DNA from: Atriophallophorus winterbourni
Taxonomy: Eukaryota > Platyhelminthes > Trematoda > Plagiorchiida > Microphallidae
DNA: 64,000 bases
Reading direction: 5' to 3'
Assembly (NCBI GenBank): GCA_013407085.1
Contig: JACCGJ010000655.1
Span: forward strand, 1-64,000
The position numbers were made by a program, and so were the translations under genes. Shown here piece after piece: positions 40,987 to 52,564 of this stretch. Position 1 is the first letter of the stretch. Each line of letters starts with the position of its first letter. Under the pieces are notes generated by a model that was not told the DNA's origin, ran no database searches, and saw only the letters and a program-made list of their open reading frames with translations.

Positions 40987-41924
40987 TCATGTTATATAAA
41001 CGGGATGTAGGATGAAATTACTACGCATAAATATGTCCAATTCGTTCCTAAAAATCGTTTCACGAGATGATTGCACATCTGACGGTAGGGAGTTCCATAG
41101 GAAACAAACGTGCACCGAATAGAAGAACCAAAGGCAGTTCCGGTGAGAATGTGGAATCTCAAATGCCAGTGGGTGAGTACGCGTGGCATGGCTTGACCGG
41201 AGGCGAAATAGATGCCTTAGAGGGTACATTTTTGAGTTCATTATATTGTAAATCAGGATTAGATCCAATCGAACCCTTCTGCGAGGCAGTGTATCCAATT
41301 TAGGGTGAACCAGTCGATCCTTATATGGTAGGTTGCGAAGACAGTCAACCATTTTAGTTGCTCTGTGATAAATCCTCTCGAGCAGCTTGATGTCCTTTTG
41401 TAGCCATGGTGACCAAGCTTGCACTGAGTAATCCATCACTGAGTTAATATACGTATTCGTGAGCATGGGAATGTTTCACGGGAAAAACGTCCGAAAATAC
41501 GCCGAAGCATACCTAGCATGCGGCTAGCTCGGTTGTACACTGCTTCGCATTGAATGCTATTCTTAAGACTTCCACTAATCCATACTCTGAGGTCTTTCTC
41601 TTTTATTGTGCATTCCAGTTGTTTCGATCCAAGGTTGTATAAGAATGGGAAATCCTCGCCCATTTGCAACATTTTACACGTTCTGAAGTTGAATGGAAGT
41701 TTGTTTTGCTCTGACCAGCTTTCCAATATATGCAAATCGTTTTGTAAGCGCAAACAGTCCACGCTTGACGTGATTCGCATCCAAAGTTTAACATCATCCG
41801 CAAAGAGAACCATTTTGGCTGAGACAAGTTTCGGAAGGTCGTTGATGAAGACCAAAAGCAGAACCGGACCAATCACCGAACCTTGTGGAATACCGCTAGT
41901 GGCTTCGATTTCCTCAGACATCAC
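40987..41924 (-). pseudogene. LINE ORF2 reverse transcriptase core and C-terminal domain (older copy)
   Basis: 41,924-41,436 carries SGIPQGSVIGPVLLLVFINDLP, the catalytic FADDVKLW (Phe-Ala-Asp-Asp) and NKLPFNFRTCKMLQMG. 41,466-40,987 carries NTYINSVMDYSVQAWSPW and LRRRVRLDLILIYNIMNS-like C-terminal blocks, ending with HPVYIT. One frame change separates them. Compared with the 5' copy at 5.25-5.7 kb the C-terminal part is nearly identical, marking them as one subfamily. Confidence 0.8.
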
Positions 41925-42417
41925 ACCATCGATACGTACAGTTGCCTTGCGATCAAGAAGGTAACTTTTCAGCTAGGTAAGAAGGCTCCCATTAATACCA
42001 TCAACGTGCAGCTTGATCGAGACTATAGAATGGTCCACGCGATCAAACGCATTTTATATGTCCCAGTAACACACATGCACGCAACCACCATCATCCACTG
42101 CTTGCGTCCAGTCATCCAATGTCTCCAGTAGGTTAGTCAAGCAAGAACAAGACTTCCGAAATCCACGTTGCTCTCTAGAAAACAAGTTTTGGGCTTCGAG
42201 ATGATTCGCAATTCTTTCGCACACAATTCGCTCCATAACTGTTGAGATCAATGGAAGGAGTGTAACAGGGCGGTAATTTGCTGGGTCAGAACGAGTTCCA
42301 CCTTTGTAGATGGGTGTTATGATTCCTCTCATCCAGTCAGTAGGTACAACACCCTCCTCAAGGAGTGATTAAATAAATCACAAAGTGGTTCGCATAATTG
42401 ACAGACGCATAACATGA

Positions 42418-42594
42418 CTTTAAAACGAAATTAGACGAATTTTTATTTCATTATTCGTTTCCAGAATACTTATATACTGTTTAATTTATGTTCTTATATT
42501 GTTTATACACTTAAATTTCAATTTTTACCATCCTATGGTTGTTGTTAAGCTTGTTGCTTTTTAGATCATTAAAAACCTTGAATAACCTTGAATT
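42418..42594 (+). mobile_element. Very short LINE 3' end inserted in opposite orientation
   Basis: About 175 bp reading TKLDEFLFHYSFPEYLYTV then stop, followed by a UTR with CCATCCTATGGTTGTTGTTAAGC..TTTTTAGATCATTAAAAACC and a (CTTGAATAAC)n tail. This is the terminal piece of a CR1-like copy. It interrupts the codons of PAI(L)KSC in the host LINE; any target duplication is only about 3 bp (TTA). Confidence 0.75.
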
Positions 42595-43310
42595 AGTATT
42601 GCAGGTGTGATTCCGTCAGCTCCCGGGGACTTGTTGATATCCAACTTGAGTAGGTGGTGCTGCACTATTTCAGAATTGATGCATATATCGCATATAGTCT
42701 CCAGCACAATTGGTGCTGACAAATCTGTTGGTTGTAATTCATCCTCGGGGGTGAAATCTCGTCAATAAAACCTGGCGAGAGCGTTAGCGGTTTCCAGCAC
42801 AGAATCAGTTAGTCCGTTATCTGTCATGATCATGAAATTTGCTAGCAGCAGGTTACGGTGTGGACGTACAAATTTGTGCTCGCATACTTTTGGATCTAAT
42901 TGATCGCTCTATTGATGGATCTAGACGGTTTTTATATCATTTAACTCGTCTCAACTTCCTCATTCGGAATATATTATTTTCAAGTCGGAGAAACGTGAAT
43001 TCTTGAAAATCAAAATTTTCCAGTTTCTACCCAACATTACATACGCGTGCAACATTGCTTCCAATCCAGAATAACACAACAACTCGGATACGATCAGGAA
43101 GATCTCGCTATTTGGTATTTACTGACAGTTATTTCAACACTGTCGGATCAAATCTCACAGAACAGCCTTTGAGTGAAAGTGTACGCTATTTTACTGTCTG
43201 TTGGATTGCACTGCATCGCATCCACTCGTTCTTGCACTCCACCGAGAGAAACCGATCGATAATCCACCGCTTCGCCCAGTGTATCGACTGGATCTCGCGA
43301 AATTGTAACA

Positions 43311-44799
43311 ATGACCGACAACGTGACCTTAAACGGACCTGACGTGACCTTAAACGGACCTGACGACGAAGCTTGTAAAAAGTGTAAACTTTGTCAAAAG
43401 TGGGTAAGTCCCAGATCGCGTCAAGTTAAATGTTACTTGTGTTCAATTGCTATTCATGCGAACTGTGAAAAGTATTTATCACCCGAATCTGTGACTTTAA
43501 TTAATAATGAAAAATTACCAGGCATTTGCTATATATGTAATCCATGCAGATTGAAAGAAAATAGTGATTTATCAAGAGCCGAAAACTCTGATTCAACTAT
43601 GGAAAGACTCATGCTCGCTGTAGAGGCGAACCTTAAACGGCTTGAAAACACGTTAGAGTCTTTCCAAACATTTGCGTGTCAGAAAGCGCTGAAACCAGTT
43701 CTAAACGCAGTCCCTAACCACATTAACCGCAAGAGTTACAGGGAAGCGCTAACTACTACGGAAACGCTGATTTCTCCAGAAATCGACCAAGGTCCATTCC
43801 AACAACTCGGTACGACCGATGAGTCCGCGAATCAGACCTGTAGTCAAGTGAATGAAAGTGCTGAATTGTCGAAGGATGTGCATAAGCTTAGACCGAAGAG
43901 TTTGAACACTAAGACCCCCCAAAAGACAAACATCGAAGATCTAACGGTAATTTGTAGTAATCTCGTTGAGTCAACTTCGCCGTCGCTAATGCAACGCGAA
44001 GCAGATGATGAGAAACAATGGAATGACCTCTGCAGAAGCTTAGACATCACTGCCTCACCTGCGTCGCTGACGCGATTGTTTAGACCCCCGAACTCACCTC
44101 GTGCGAACACAACTAAGTTACTGCGTGTAGTGCTCACGTCCGTCCAAGATGTAGAAAATATGTTGCTCGCCTCATCTCTCTTAGTGGTAAACAAATCGGC
44201 TGTGCGAATATTTCCGGACGTTCCGTGGGAAGAACGGCAAATTCGTCATAATAATCCGGAACTAGCAAAAGAGGCTATGAATCGCAGAGTTGTTATAGTT
44301 AATGGTGTACCAATTTCGAACGAAGTAGAATCCAGCAAACGTCTGCAACACGATTGCAGCGAATGGAGATTTTTACAAGAGATCCTAGATCTGAAGGACA
44401 TAATAACGACTCATGTTATGCACCTTATGCCGAAAAAAGAAACGCATCAGCCTCCTCCTCTCAAAATATCTTTTCGCACAGATGAGATGAAGGATAGAAC
44501 TCCAGGCTTGGTATCAATGCCGAAAATTTGCACCTCCTGAAATTCGTATTCGGGCTGTATACGACATAAAAAGCACGAACACTATTGTTCCTGAAATGAC
44601 TAGGCTACCAAGTCAATCAAATGCACCTGAGACAAAAAAACGTGGAGCAGCCGACCAATTCTGGGTCGGCGAATCCACTACTATGAGCTCCGACTCACGC
44701 CGAGTCGGAAAAGTAGAAACGACTTCAACGCCTCAGATGTACACTGTGAACTGGATTGAATTTATGAATACCAACCCTCAATCCTTGCCAAACAAATAA
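43311..44799 (+). pseudogene. CR1-like LINE ORF1 (single frameshift)
   Basis: RNA-binding partner of the LINE. Starts ATG at 43,311. The N terminus contains a duplicated VTLNGPD heptad encoded by a 21-bp tandem repeat. The PHD-like finger follows at residues ~23-83: CKLC, CYLC, H-x2-C, CYIC-x2-C. A linker is followed by a conserved second half: DLTVICSNLVES, LTRLFRPPNS, KLLRVVLTS, IFPDVPWEERQ. A frameshift near 44,490 moves coding into the frame that ends at TAA 44,797-44,799 (RIRAVYDIKSTNT..). Total ~495 codons, similar to copy 1. Confidence 0.85.
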
Positions 44800-44838
44800 C
44801 AACTTGGAACTTAAACTAGTTTTTCACATTGTCAATCA

Positions 44839-47644
44839 TTGTTAACCCAGAAAACCATAAAGTGCCTCTATGCGAACGCGCAGTGTCTGAGAAACAAAAT
44901 ACAGGAGCTTGATACTGTATGTATACAGCACTCACCGGACTTAGTTGCAATTACCGAAACATGGTTTGAGCCTCATTTATCAGACAATGAATTGGCATTG
45001 AAAGGAATGTCTCTTCTCCGTCAAGACCGTACAGGACGCGGCGCTGGCGTAGCACTTTACTACAACCAACAGTTATCATGCAGAGAAATTGACGATATTG
45101 ACCTACGTGTACAGGATACTCTGTGGTGCTCAATTAAGCTGACAACTGGAGAGGACTGCATTGTTGGCGTGATTTATCGGGCTCCAAGCGCAAGTGACGC
45201 GCACAATGTTGAACTACTCCAGAAAATTCGACTTCTGGCTGCCAGATTTCAAACGCCACTCCTAGTTATGGGAGATTTCAACCTTCCAAACTTGATGAAG
45301 AAAAACGCTCTTTCGACGAATTCGCTCGACGATGCGTTTCAAGAACTGATCTTCGATATTCCTTTTTATAACCACGTATTTGATAACACTAGATATAGAG
45401 AAGGTAACATGCCATCCGTCCTGGATCTAATACTAACGAGTGAGGAACACGCCGTCGAAAATCTCGGATACGAAACTCCATTGGGTTCTAGCGACCACCT
45501 GGTCCTCTTATTCGATTATGTTTGTCAAGCCGAAAGAATGAATGACATCAACAAAACAAAACTACAACTGGATATTGGAAGTCTTCACAATGCTCTTCGA
45601 ACGATTTCTGACTGGAAACCAGACACCGCGGACGTGCATCGTTCTTGGGTAAACTTCATAGAAAAGCTGTGTGATGAAATAAAACTACATTCCAGATTTG
45701 TGCCAAAGACAACGAAAAACAATTTACCTTCACATTGAGAATCCGCACAAGGAAGTGGATTAAGACACGCAACGATGCATGGAGAAACTATGTCCAGAAT
45801 CCGATGCCATATAATTGGGAATCATATCGTCTGTTGAGGAACAAGGTCACCTCTCTTATCACCGAGGACAAGCAGTCTCACCTGGCAAGACTACTGACCA
45901 TAATGGAGCAGAACCATAAAGTCCTGTACCAGATTGTTAACACCACATCAAAAATTAAGCCAGGAATCTTAGCACTACGCACACCTCATGGTCTAACTAC
46001 GACTGCGTCCGAGGCTGCCGAAGTTCTTGCAGATTACTACTGCAAAGTTTTTAGTCCGAAGGAATCAGTGCCTCTTACGCCGCATTCAAACGGCTTTTCG
46101 ATGAAATACTAAACGAAATCTCAATAAAAAATGAGTGTGCCATGCTCAGACTTCTTCGTTTGAATACCACAAAGTCACTAGGAGCAGATGGAATCACACC
46201 TTTTATCCTCAAACAATGTGCATACTCATTGTGTGGTCCACTCAGCACGTTATTTCAAATTTCGCTGGAATATAGTATCGTTCCCCCGAAACGGAAATCT
46301 GGTATCATCACACTAATCTGCAAGGGCAGGAATCGATCAGACTCTGCGAACTATACACCAGTTACGTTGTTTCCAGTAATTTCTAAAGTGTTAGAGAGTT
46401 TAGTAGCGGAAAAGATCACCAATCACCTCGAAACCAATAGACTGCTTGCGACTGAACAGCACGGTTTCAGGAAATATCACTCATGACTATCTAATCTCTT
46501 GCTCACCTTAAACGACTGGACTGAATGTGTGGACAATGGTTACTCCATCCACGCATGCTTTTTAGACATGTCAAAGGCTTTCGACCGCGTCAATCATAGT
46601 GTTTTAATCCAGAAACTTGAATTGCACGGGATAACAGGAAAACTTCTTGCTTGGCTAGAAAACTATTTACGCGACAGGAGTGCCCAAGTCAGAGTTGACG
46701 GCGCCTTATCGAAATCATTTAAAATTACGAGCGGAGTGCCCCAGGGATCGGTCCTCGGACCGATTTTGTTTTTGATCTGCGCAAACGACATTCCCGAGCG
46801 TGTTAAATGCAAGGCTATGTTATTTGCAGACGATATCAAGCTTTGGAGAAGCATACGTACAAATGATGACTGTGAAATTTTTCAGAAGGATCTAAACACA
46901 TTGCACGATTGATCTCTGAGAAACAAACTACCCATCAACTTTCAAAAGTGCAAGGTAATAAACATTTGAAAAACCGTGAATTACAAATACACTCTTGGAT
47001 TACACCAACTCGTCTGGACAACTGAAGAGAAGGATTTGGGTGTTTGGAACAGTTCAAGTCTGAAGACTTCACTGCAGTGCAAAGCGGTATACAAAAAGGC
47101 GTCACAAGTATTGGCGTTATTGAAACGAATTTTCGGCAGATTCTCGAATCAGTCATTAACCCGTATCCTGAACACCTATCTGAGACCAGCGATGGAGTAC
47201 GCTGTTCAGGCTTGGTCACCCTGGATTCAGAAAGACATCAATCTTCTGCAGCGTATTTACCACCGAACCACAAAGCTTGTACCCGGACTAGCTGCTGAAT
47301 CATATACAGAACGTTTGAGGAGTCTCAATCTTTTAGAGTTTTGCTGTCGTCGACTAAGAGGTGACCTCATACTGATGTACAACATTATGCACGTCCCTAA
47401 CCATCCCTTGTCCAAACTTTTCACACGCTCGCCACCGCGTGCCAGTCGGAAACATGAACTTACAGTGCTTATTCCCAATTCAAGACTGAACTGTCGAAGA
47501 TATTCGTATGGTGTACGTGTAAGCTTTACATGGAACACTCTCCACTCCATTGTTACACACTTAACCAACCTGGATATTTTTAAAGCTAATTTGGACAAAT
47601 ACTTGGGAGAAAACCCAAATTTTGATACGATTTTCACTACATGA
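44839..47644 (+). pseudogene. CR1-like LINE ORF2: APE endonuclease and reverse transcriptase (few breaks)
   Basis: Endonuclease at 44,839-45,500: LYANAQCLRNK, ITETWF, VIYRAPS, VMGDFNLPNL, SSDHLVLLF. Linker from 45,738 after a frameshift (RIRTRKWIKTRNDAW). RT: LGADGITPFILKQC (46,180), CKGRNRSDSANYTPVTLF, MSKAFDRVNH, GVPQGSVLGPILF and catalytic MLFADDIKLW (about 46,820). C-terminal domain 46,976-47,644: SLQCKAVYKKASQ and VQAWSPWIQKD. Breaks: frameshift near 45,735, TAA at ~46,110, TGA at ~46,484 and TGA at 46,910. No ATG at the start of the open frame (TTG at 44,839), just 40 bp after ORF1. Confidence 0.88.
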
Positions 47645-48125
47645 GTTTCCCTGTTCTTCTTCTTTTTAATTGTGTATAACTCATAACTCCATCCTATGGT
47701 TATTGTTAAGCTAAATGCTTTTTAGACCATTGCAACTTTGAATGATAGGAAAAACACCGGGTTTCAGCTTCGTAATGTTGTTAACAGTTCCATAAATCAA
47801 TTTGCTATTTCGCTGCATTTTTACCACCAGCTGAAGCTGGTGATATTGTTTGTCCTCTCTGATGAGATTTGTGACTTGATTCCGCATTTCGCTAAACGTT
47901 TGCATACGTCGAATCCGTTCTGACGACCCCGTGAATAGCCCATGTCAAATTTCGCTTTATTAACCATTTTCTAGTCCTACTGCGAATTCTGAAGTGTAAT
48001 TCTTTGCTATTATGTTTCGGGACATACTTAGAATTGAAATGCATCATGTTGATTATGTAATCTGTCAGGGTTGTGCAATGCGAGTCCGGATCCCTAAAAT
48101 TTATATTATGTTCATTGAAAGCTAC

Positions 48126-48489
48126 TGTAGTGGATAGTGCAAAAATATAACAGGAAAATGTTAAACTAAAAAACTGACAAAGGAACAAACTCAAGATGAG
48201 TGAAAAATCAATGTCCAATGCAAGTATCCACACACAAAAATATTCCAGCTCCAAACTCCGGTGCGTCGCGTTGATCGGTAATTATAATTGGCGAAGCTAA
48301 AAAATGTGGCGACAAGTCAATTTTGCTGTTAACCGTCGTGATTCGCAAACACGCAATAATACAGCACCACGGAAACAAGAAGAAGAACGCGCGCGGAAAA
48401 AGTATATTATGGAATAATCGTTGATTGAAACAAGCATCGATGCAAATGGAAATACAATTGAAAAGAAAGTGAACTTACAAGTTGCTACA
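48126..48489 (-). repeat. Gypsy 3' LTR, 364 bp
   Basis: On the minus strand it begins TGTAGCAACTTG right after the purine tract AGGGAGGAGTTC (48,490-48,501) and ends CACTATCCACTACA. The TG...CA ends with extended TGTAG/CTACA inverted termini are diagnostic. The first 75 bp from 48,126 match 50,744-50,818. Confidence 0.85.
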
Positions 48490-48538
48490 GAACTCCTCCC
48501 TAGAGCGTGAGTCGACGGATGAACGCTCGATACACCGT

Positions 48539-50678
48539 TTATGGCATGTATTCAACCAGTTTTGCGAAGAAACTCACTCTACGGCCGGTACGTGTTTGAG
48601 GAGATGAAGGGGTAGACAAGATGGGTGAGGGTCGATTGGATGTAACGTCATTGGTCTTCATAGGTTGTGTAGGTGGGGTCGAAAGGGTAGTTTCTTGTGA
48701 TGGTTTTTCCTCGATGTATTCAGGTTTCAAGCGATCTACGCTTACTGTGTCCTTAACGCCGTTGCGTAACAAAACGGAATATTTGGGTTTGCGGTCGATT
48801 ACTTTGAATTACTTGATAGTAACGCCGTATTGGGCAAAGCGTTGAAAGACTTCACTGAGGTGTCGTACATGCTCCTCGTGTGATGAGCTAGCTACTAATA
48901 CGTCGTCGATATACACTAAGACGAAATCAAGACCACGAAGAATCTGATCCATGAACCTTTGAAAAGACTGTGCTGCGTTGCGCAAACCAAAGGTCATGCG
49001 AAGGAATTCTAAAAGACCAAATGGCGTTATTACAGCAGTCTTAGCAATATCGTCAGGGGCCATGGGAATTTGATGGTATGCACGTACGCGGTCCAGTTAG
49101 GAGAAAACTGATTTTCTGTAAAGACTAAGCGAAAAATCGTGAATGTGCGGAATAGGGTACCGGTCAGGTTGTGTAACACTATTCAACGTACGATAATCGC
49201 CGCAAGATCTCCAATCGCCGTTCTTCTTGGCGACCATATGTAACGGCGATGCCCACGGACTAGTTGACGGTGTAATTATACCCAATGCAACCATATGTTC
49301 AAATTCGCACTTCGCTGCTTTAAGCTTTTCAGGCGGTAGTCTACGAGCTTTAGCAAAAACTAGAGGCCCTTTAGTGACGATGTGATGTTGAACATCGTGA
49401 GTAGGTCGCTCCGTGTACGATGCTAGGCGTGTTAAGTTCGGAAATTCGCGCAAGATTTCGCTGTTAGTGGCATTATTCTGAACGACAATGCGCAGACCAG
49501 GTGAGGTGATGGAACAGATTTTCCCGGACACGTTGAGTGACTTAGTGTTATCGTGTAGTCGTCGGTTCCGAAGATCGACTATTAGACCGTACTTCGTCAG
49601 GAAGTCGATACCGATTATGGGTTTTTGCACATCAGATACCAGAAAGACGAAGGGAAATTCACGTCTGAGTCCGAGTTCGAGTTTTAGAAGTTTCTCACCG
49701 AAGGTCGAGATTTTCGAATCGTTGGCCGCCTGCAATGAAATGCTTGATGGACGAAGGTCGCGATTTTGATAATTGCGCGCTACAACGCTAACCTCGGCGC
49801 CGGTGTCTACGAGAAAGTTGAGCTTAGTAGATGCATCTAAGACGCACAAGAGGCGACTAACAGGTTTGTCAGGAGCAGCCATCGCCATTACTGACTGGCA
49901 AACTGGTTTCCCGACTTGGTGGCTGTATGCAATATGATGTTTTCAACCTGGATGGCAGCTGCGCGCGGCGTCTCCAAAGCGGCAATGATAATAGCAAAGC
50001 CAGCAAAACCGGCTTCTATTGCCAGATCGACTCCGATATGTAAATCTAGACGTTTTGGGGCGTTCCATGTTGGAGATACTGAGCTGTAAGGATGCGATTT
50101 CTTTAGTCAGCGTGGCCACGATGGATTCCAACTTTGAGAGCTTACCACCGTCTGATACTTGATTAACGCTAGTTCTGTCAAAGCGCTCGTATATTTTATT
50201 TGCGAGTTCTGCCAATGTTTCAAGACAGACTTTGTCGATCGACACAGCAAGGATGGCGGTGGTCCTGGACGGCAGGCAATTCAGCCAAAGTTGTTGTAGG
50301 ACGTAATCGTCTAACTTTGTGTTGCCTACGAGGAAACGCATGTGACGTAAAAGCTGTGAAGGAGTTCGATTGCCTAGTTCTACACCAGCGAGTAGTTGCT
50401 CAATCCTGGCTTCATCAGAAGCCATAGTGCGCTTTAGGACAGCAGGATTGAGCGTGTCGTAAGGCGAAATGGAGGGCATGGGGTCGAGAACGTCGAATAC
50501 TTATTTTGCTATGTAAGACAGTAACTGTGATTGTACAAAAGAAAACATGACGTCTTGCTTCGTCTGAAACGAAACATGCTTCTAGCTAGGTGAACCAGAC
50601 TTGTGCGTTAGCAGGGTCGAATGCTGGGGTGTTACAGCCGATAACGTTCACATGCGATTCGTTGTGTTCAAACGACAT
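48539..50678 (-). pseudogene. Gypsy gag-pol relic: Gag, protease, RT, integrase tail
   Basis: Gag starts at ATG 50,678 (MSFEHNESHVNV; AFDPANAQVWFT), is broken near 50,590-50,480, and resumes at 50,479. The knuckle at ~49,950-50,000 reads CYYHCRFGDAARSCHPG with the last Cys replaced by a TGA stop. Protease: [12 protein letters not shown] (about 49,800). [23 protein letters not shown], then [15 protein letters not shown] and the catalytic [11 protein letters not shown] (about 48,910). After YGVTIK the frame stops and continues as VIDRKPKYSVLL..KDTVSVDRLKPEYIEE, the C-terminal tail of integrase. RNase H and the integrase core are deleted at about 48,805-48,815. Confidence 0.85.
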
Positions 50679-50728
50679 TATGGCAAAATTAAAAAAACTT
50701 ATGGGAGTTCTGAGCAAAAAATGGAAAG

Positions 50729-50739
50729 CGGGCTCACCA
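50729..50739 (-). other. Gypsy primer binding site
   Basis: TGGTGAGCCCG on the minus strand, 4 bp inside the LTR, identical to 61,568-61,578 of the plus-strand element. CsRn1-clade elements are reported to prime with tRNA-Trp; the exact tRNA here is not shown. Confidence 0.7.
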
Positions 50740-50743
50740 ATTA

Positions 50744-50818
50744 TGTAGTGGATAGTGCAAAAATGTAAAAGGAAAATGTTATAGTAAAAAACAGACAAAG
50801 GAACAAACTCACGATGAG
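50744..50818 (-). repeat. Gypsy 5' LTR remnant, about 75 bp
   Basis: Starts TGTAGTGGATAGTGCAAAAA like 48,126 and stays ~88-90 percent identical through AAAGGAACAAACTCA, then diverges abruptly at about 50,819. The outer ~290 bp of the 5' LTR, with any promoter, are missing. Confidence 0.8.
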
Positions 50819-52560
50819 CAGGGCACTGATTCCCTTAGATCTTCGTTACAGTAGGTGCTGTATTATCTACTTTAGCAGATTTTATAGTCATAAGCACGTT
50901 AAAATCCGGTGATAATCAGATAAATACAAAATCAAAGGATTCGAAAGAATAAAAGTACCACGTTGACCTTGAAGTTGATGCAGCATGATCATATTTTACA
51001 GATTTACGAGCAGTAACCATGTTCAAATCCGTTGAAAATTAAATAAAAGTTCTTGTGATAATCTTGTAATAGCTCGGATATCCACAACAATATCGAAATA
51101 TCGTTAGAAGCAAACGTCCACGTTGACCTTGAAACTTGAACATGAACTTGGCCTTGAAATACAAGGTGCAGTTCACGTGAAGTCTCTGGCTGTATAGCAC
51201 TTTGCCTTGATCCAGACTTTAGATTTTATACTCATACCGTCCCGAGCCTTTTGTTCATTGGCTTTACCTACCAGGCAGTGGGCGAGAAAATTTCACTCAA
51301 ATTGGTGGCAGAAAAAATTTCACAATATAATAGTGTATAACACTATCGTTTACCGTCCGTGAGCGGATTCCACCTAAGTTTCTCTGTTGTCTAGACATTT
51401 TTAGTTAAGTTTCCGTAATATATATGATAAGTATATTAAAAGTATTTTCACGTCGTTTTAAGAATTCAGGGTTCTTGTTTTAGCAAAATATCGTTTGGTA
51501 AGTTTCGATCAGGTTTATTCTATTTATGTTGCACTGCCTTTTGAAACTTTAACGTTGACTTAGTGACCAAGAATGCTATATTTCATGACTCCCATCTACA
51601 TTTTCCCAAAATATATTTAAAGATTCAAATGTATGAAGTCACAAGTCTGATGCAGGCAAAGTGCCGCAGAGTCACAGTGTTGAAATCTCCGCTGGATCAG
51701 CTGCTACAACTGCACGTGAGATAAGATACTGTCAACTTGCCCAGGTCTAGGGTCAAATAGACAGCTATAACACTTTCTTAATGCATCAAGTAACTCTTAA
51801 ACTCGCTCCTGACTTTTGTTTTTATATCCGATTGCGACCATTGACAGCGCAAAGATGGTATGGAGTGACGGTATGATAGCACAAGCCTGATCCAAGCAGC
51901 AAAGCACCAAACACTGCACGGCCAACACCTTGCTAAATTGATTGGCTAGATTGGCCAGTGTAAAGATACTAAGTAGTGTCTCGTAAAAATCAGATGTTCC
52001 AGCTTATTGTTTACTTTGAATCTCCGTTACATGATTCATGGTTCCTGTTCACCAAGTATACGACTTTAATGACATAATGCTCCTAACCCACACGATTATT
52101 TTATGGTAAATACAAACTCACTTTTATTCAACTTTTGCCTTGCAATCAAATTTTACATGGGTTCAGAGCTTCTTCCCCATTTTTCGCTGTTTCTTTTTTT
52201 CCAAACATCGTATTGCTGTTAAAATTGATATCTACAAACAATTTTTTATAAGATGATCGCACACTATGTGGCACCACAAAAGTTGGCCATGCTATCATTA
52301 TTAAAATTTAAATTTTGGTCCTGTGTTATTAATTTTTGTCGAACTGGGAGTTGATGCCGCGACCAGCATATGTATGCCTGACCGAATTACTTCACTTCTA
52401 CGTCTAATAAACAAACGAACATTTCATTATTCGTCAAAATGATTTAATAATGCTTGAAAGCATATGGTGTACGATCACAGTTTGGTGTCTTCATCTTCTT
52501 GATAGACAAAAGAGTGTCAAGCCCTTGTAAGCAGCGTCCTTTCAATCAGGATAACCTTAG
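50819..52560. other. Spacer with diverged internal repeat
   Basis: Two diverged tandem segments (about 50,875-50,985 and 50,990-51,140) share ATTTTA.AG..T..ACGAGCA/AAGCACG, AAATCCG.TGA.AAT and CCACGTTGACCTTGAA. No coding sequence recognised in the remainder; the frames are short. Confidence 0.5.
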
Positions 52561-52564
52561 GTGA

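Larger units (their letters stand above)
42831..47741 (+). mobile_element. Full-length CR1-like LINE with 5-bp target duplication
   Basis: 4,911 bp flanked by ATGAT at 42,826-42,830 and 47,742-47,746. Removing the insert and one ATGAT restores in-frame coding of the surrounding minus-strand LINE, so both edges are defined. Contents: 5' UTR of ~480 bp, ORF1 (43,311-44,799), ORF2 (44,839-47,644) and a ~97-bp 3' UTR (ATCCTATGGTTATTGTTAAG...) ending AACTTTGA. Few frame breaks; the youngest LINE of this family in the window. Confidence 0.88.
40795..48125 (-). mobile_element. Older CR1-like LINE, minus strand, interrupted twice and cut by a gypsy LTR
   Basis: One element survives in pieces: 40,795-42,417 (3' tail GATTCAAGAATTTATGG, ORF2 C-terminal domain, RT with MVLFADDVKLWMR), 42,595-42,830 (RT start KSPGADGITPAI and linker), and 47,747-48,125 (earlier linker: FRIRSRTRKWLIKRN, REDKQYHQLQLVV, KLKPGVFPI). 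The pieces join in frame once insertions at 42,418-42,594 and 42,831-47,741 are removed. The endonuclease and ORF1 are gone, replaced at 48,126 by the gypsy LTR. Confidence 0.85.
48126..50818 (-). mobile_element. CsRn1-like Ty3/gypsy retrotransposon, internally deleted
   Basis: Order on the minus strand: truncated 5' LTR (50,818-50,744), PBS (50,739-50,729), gag, protease, RT, a deletion, the integrase C-terminal tail, PPT, and a complete 3' LTR (48,489-48,126). About 2.7 kb versus an expected ~5 kb for this clade. The 3' LTR edge is fused to the older LINE. Confidence 0.87.
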
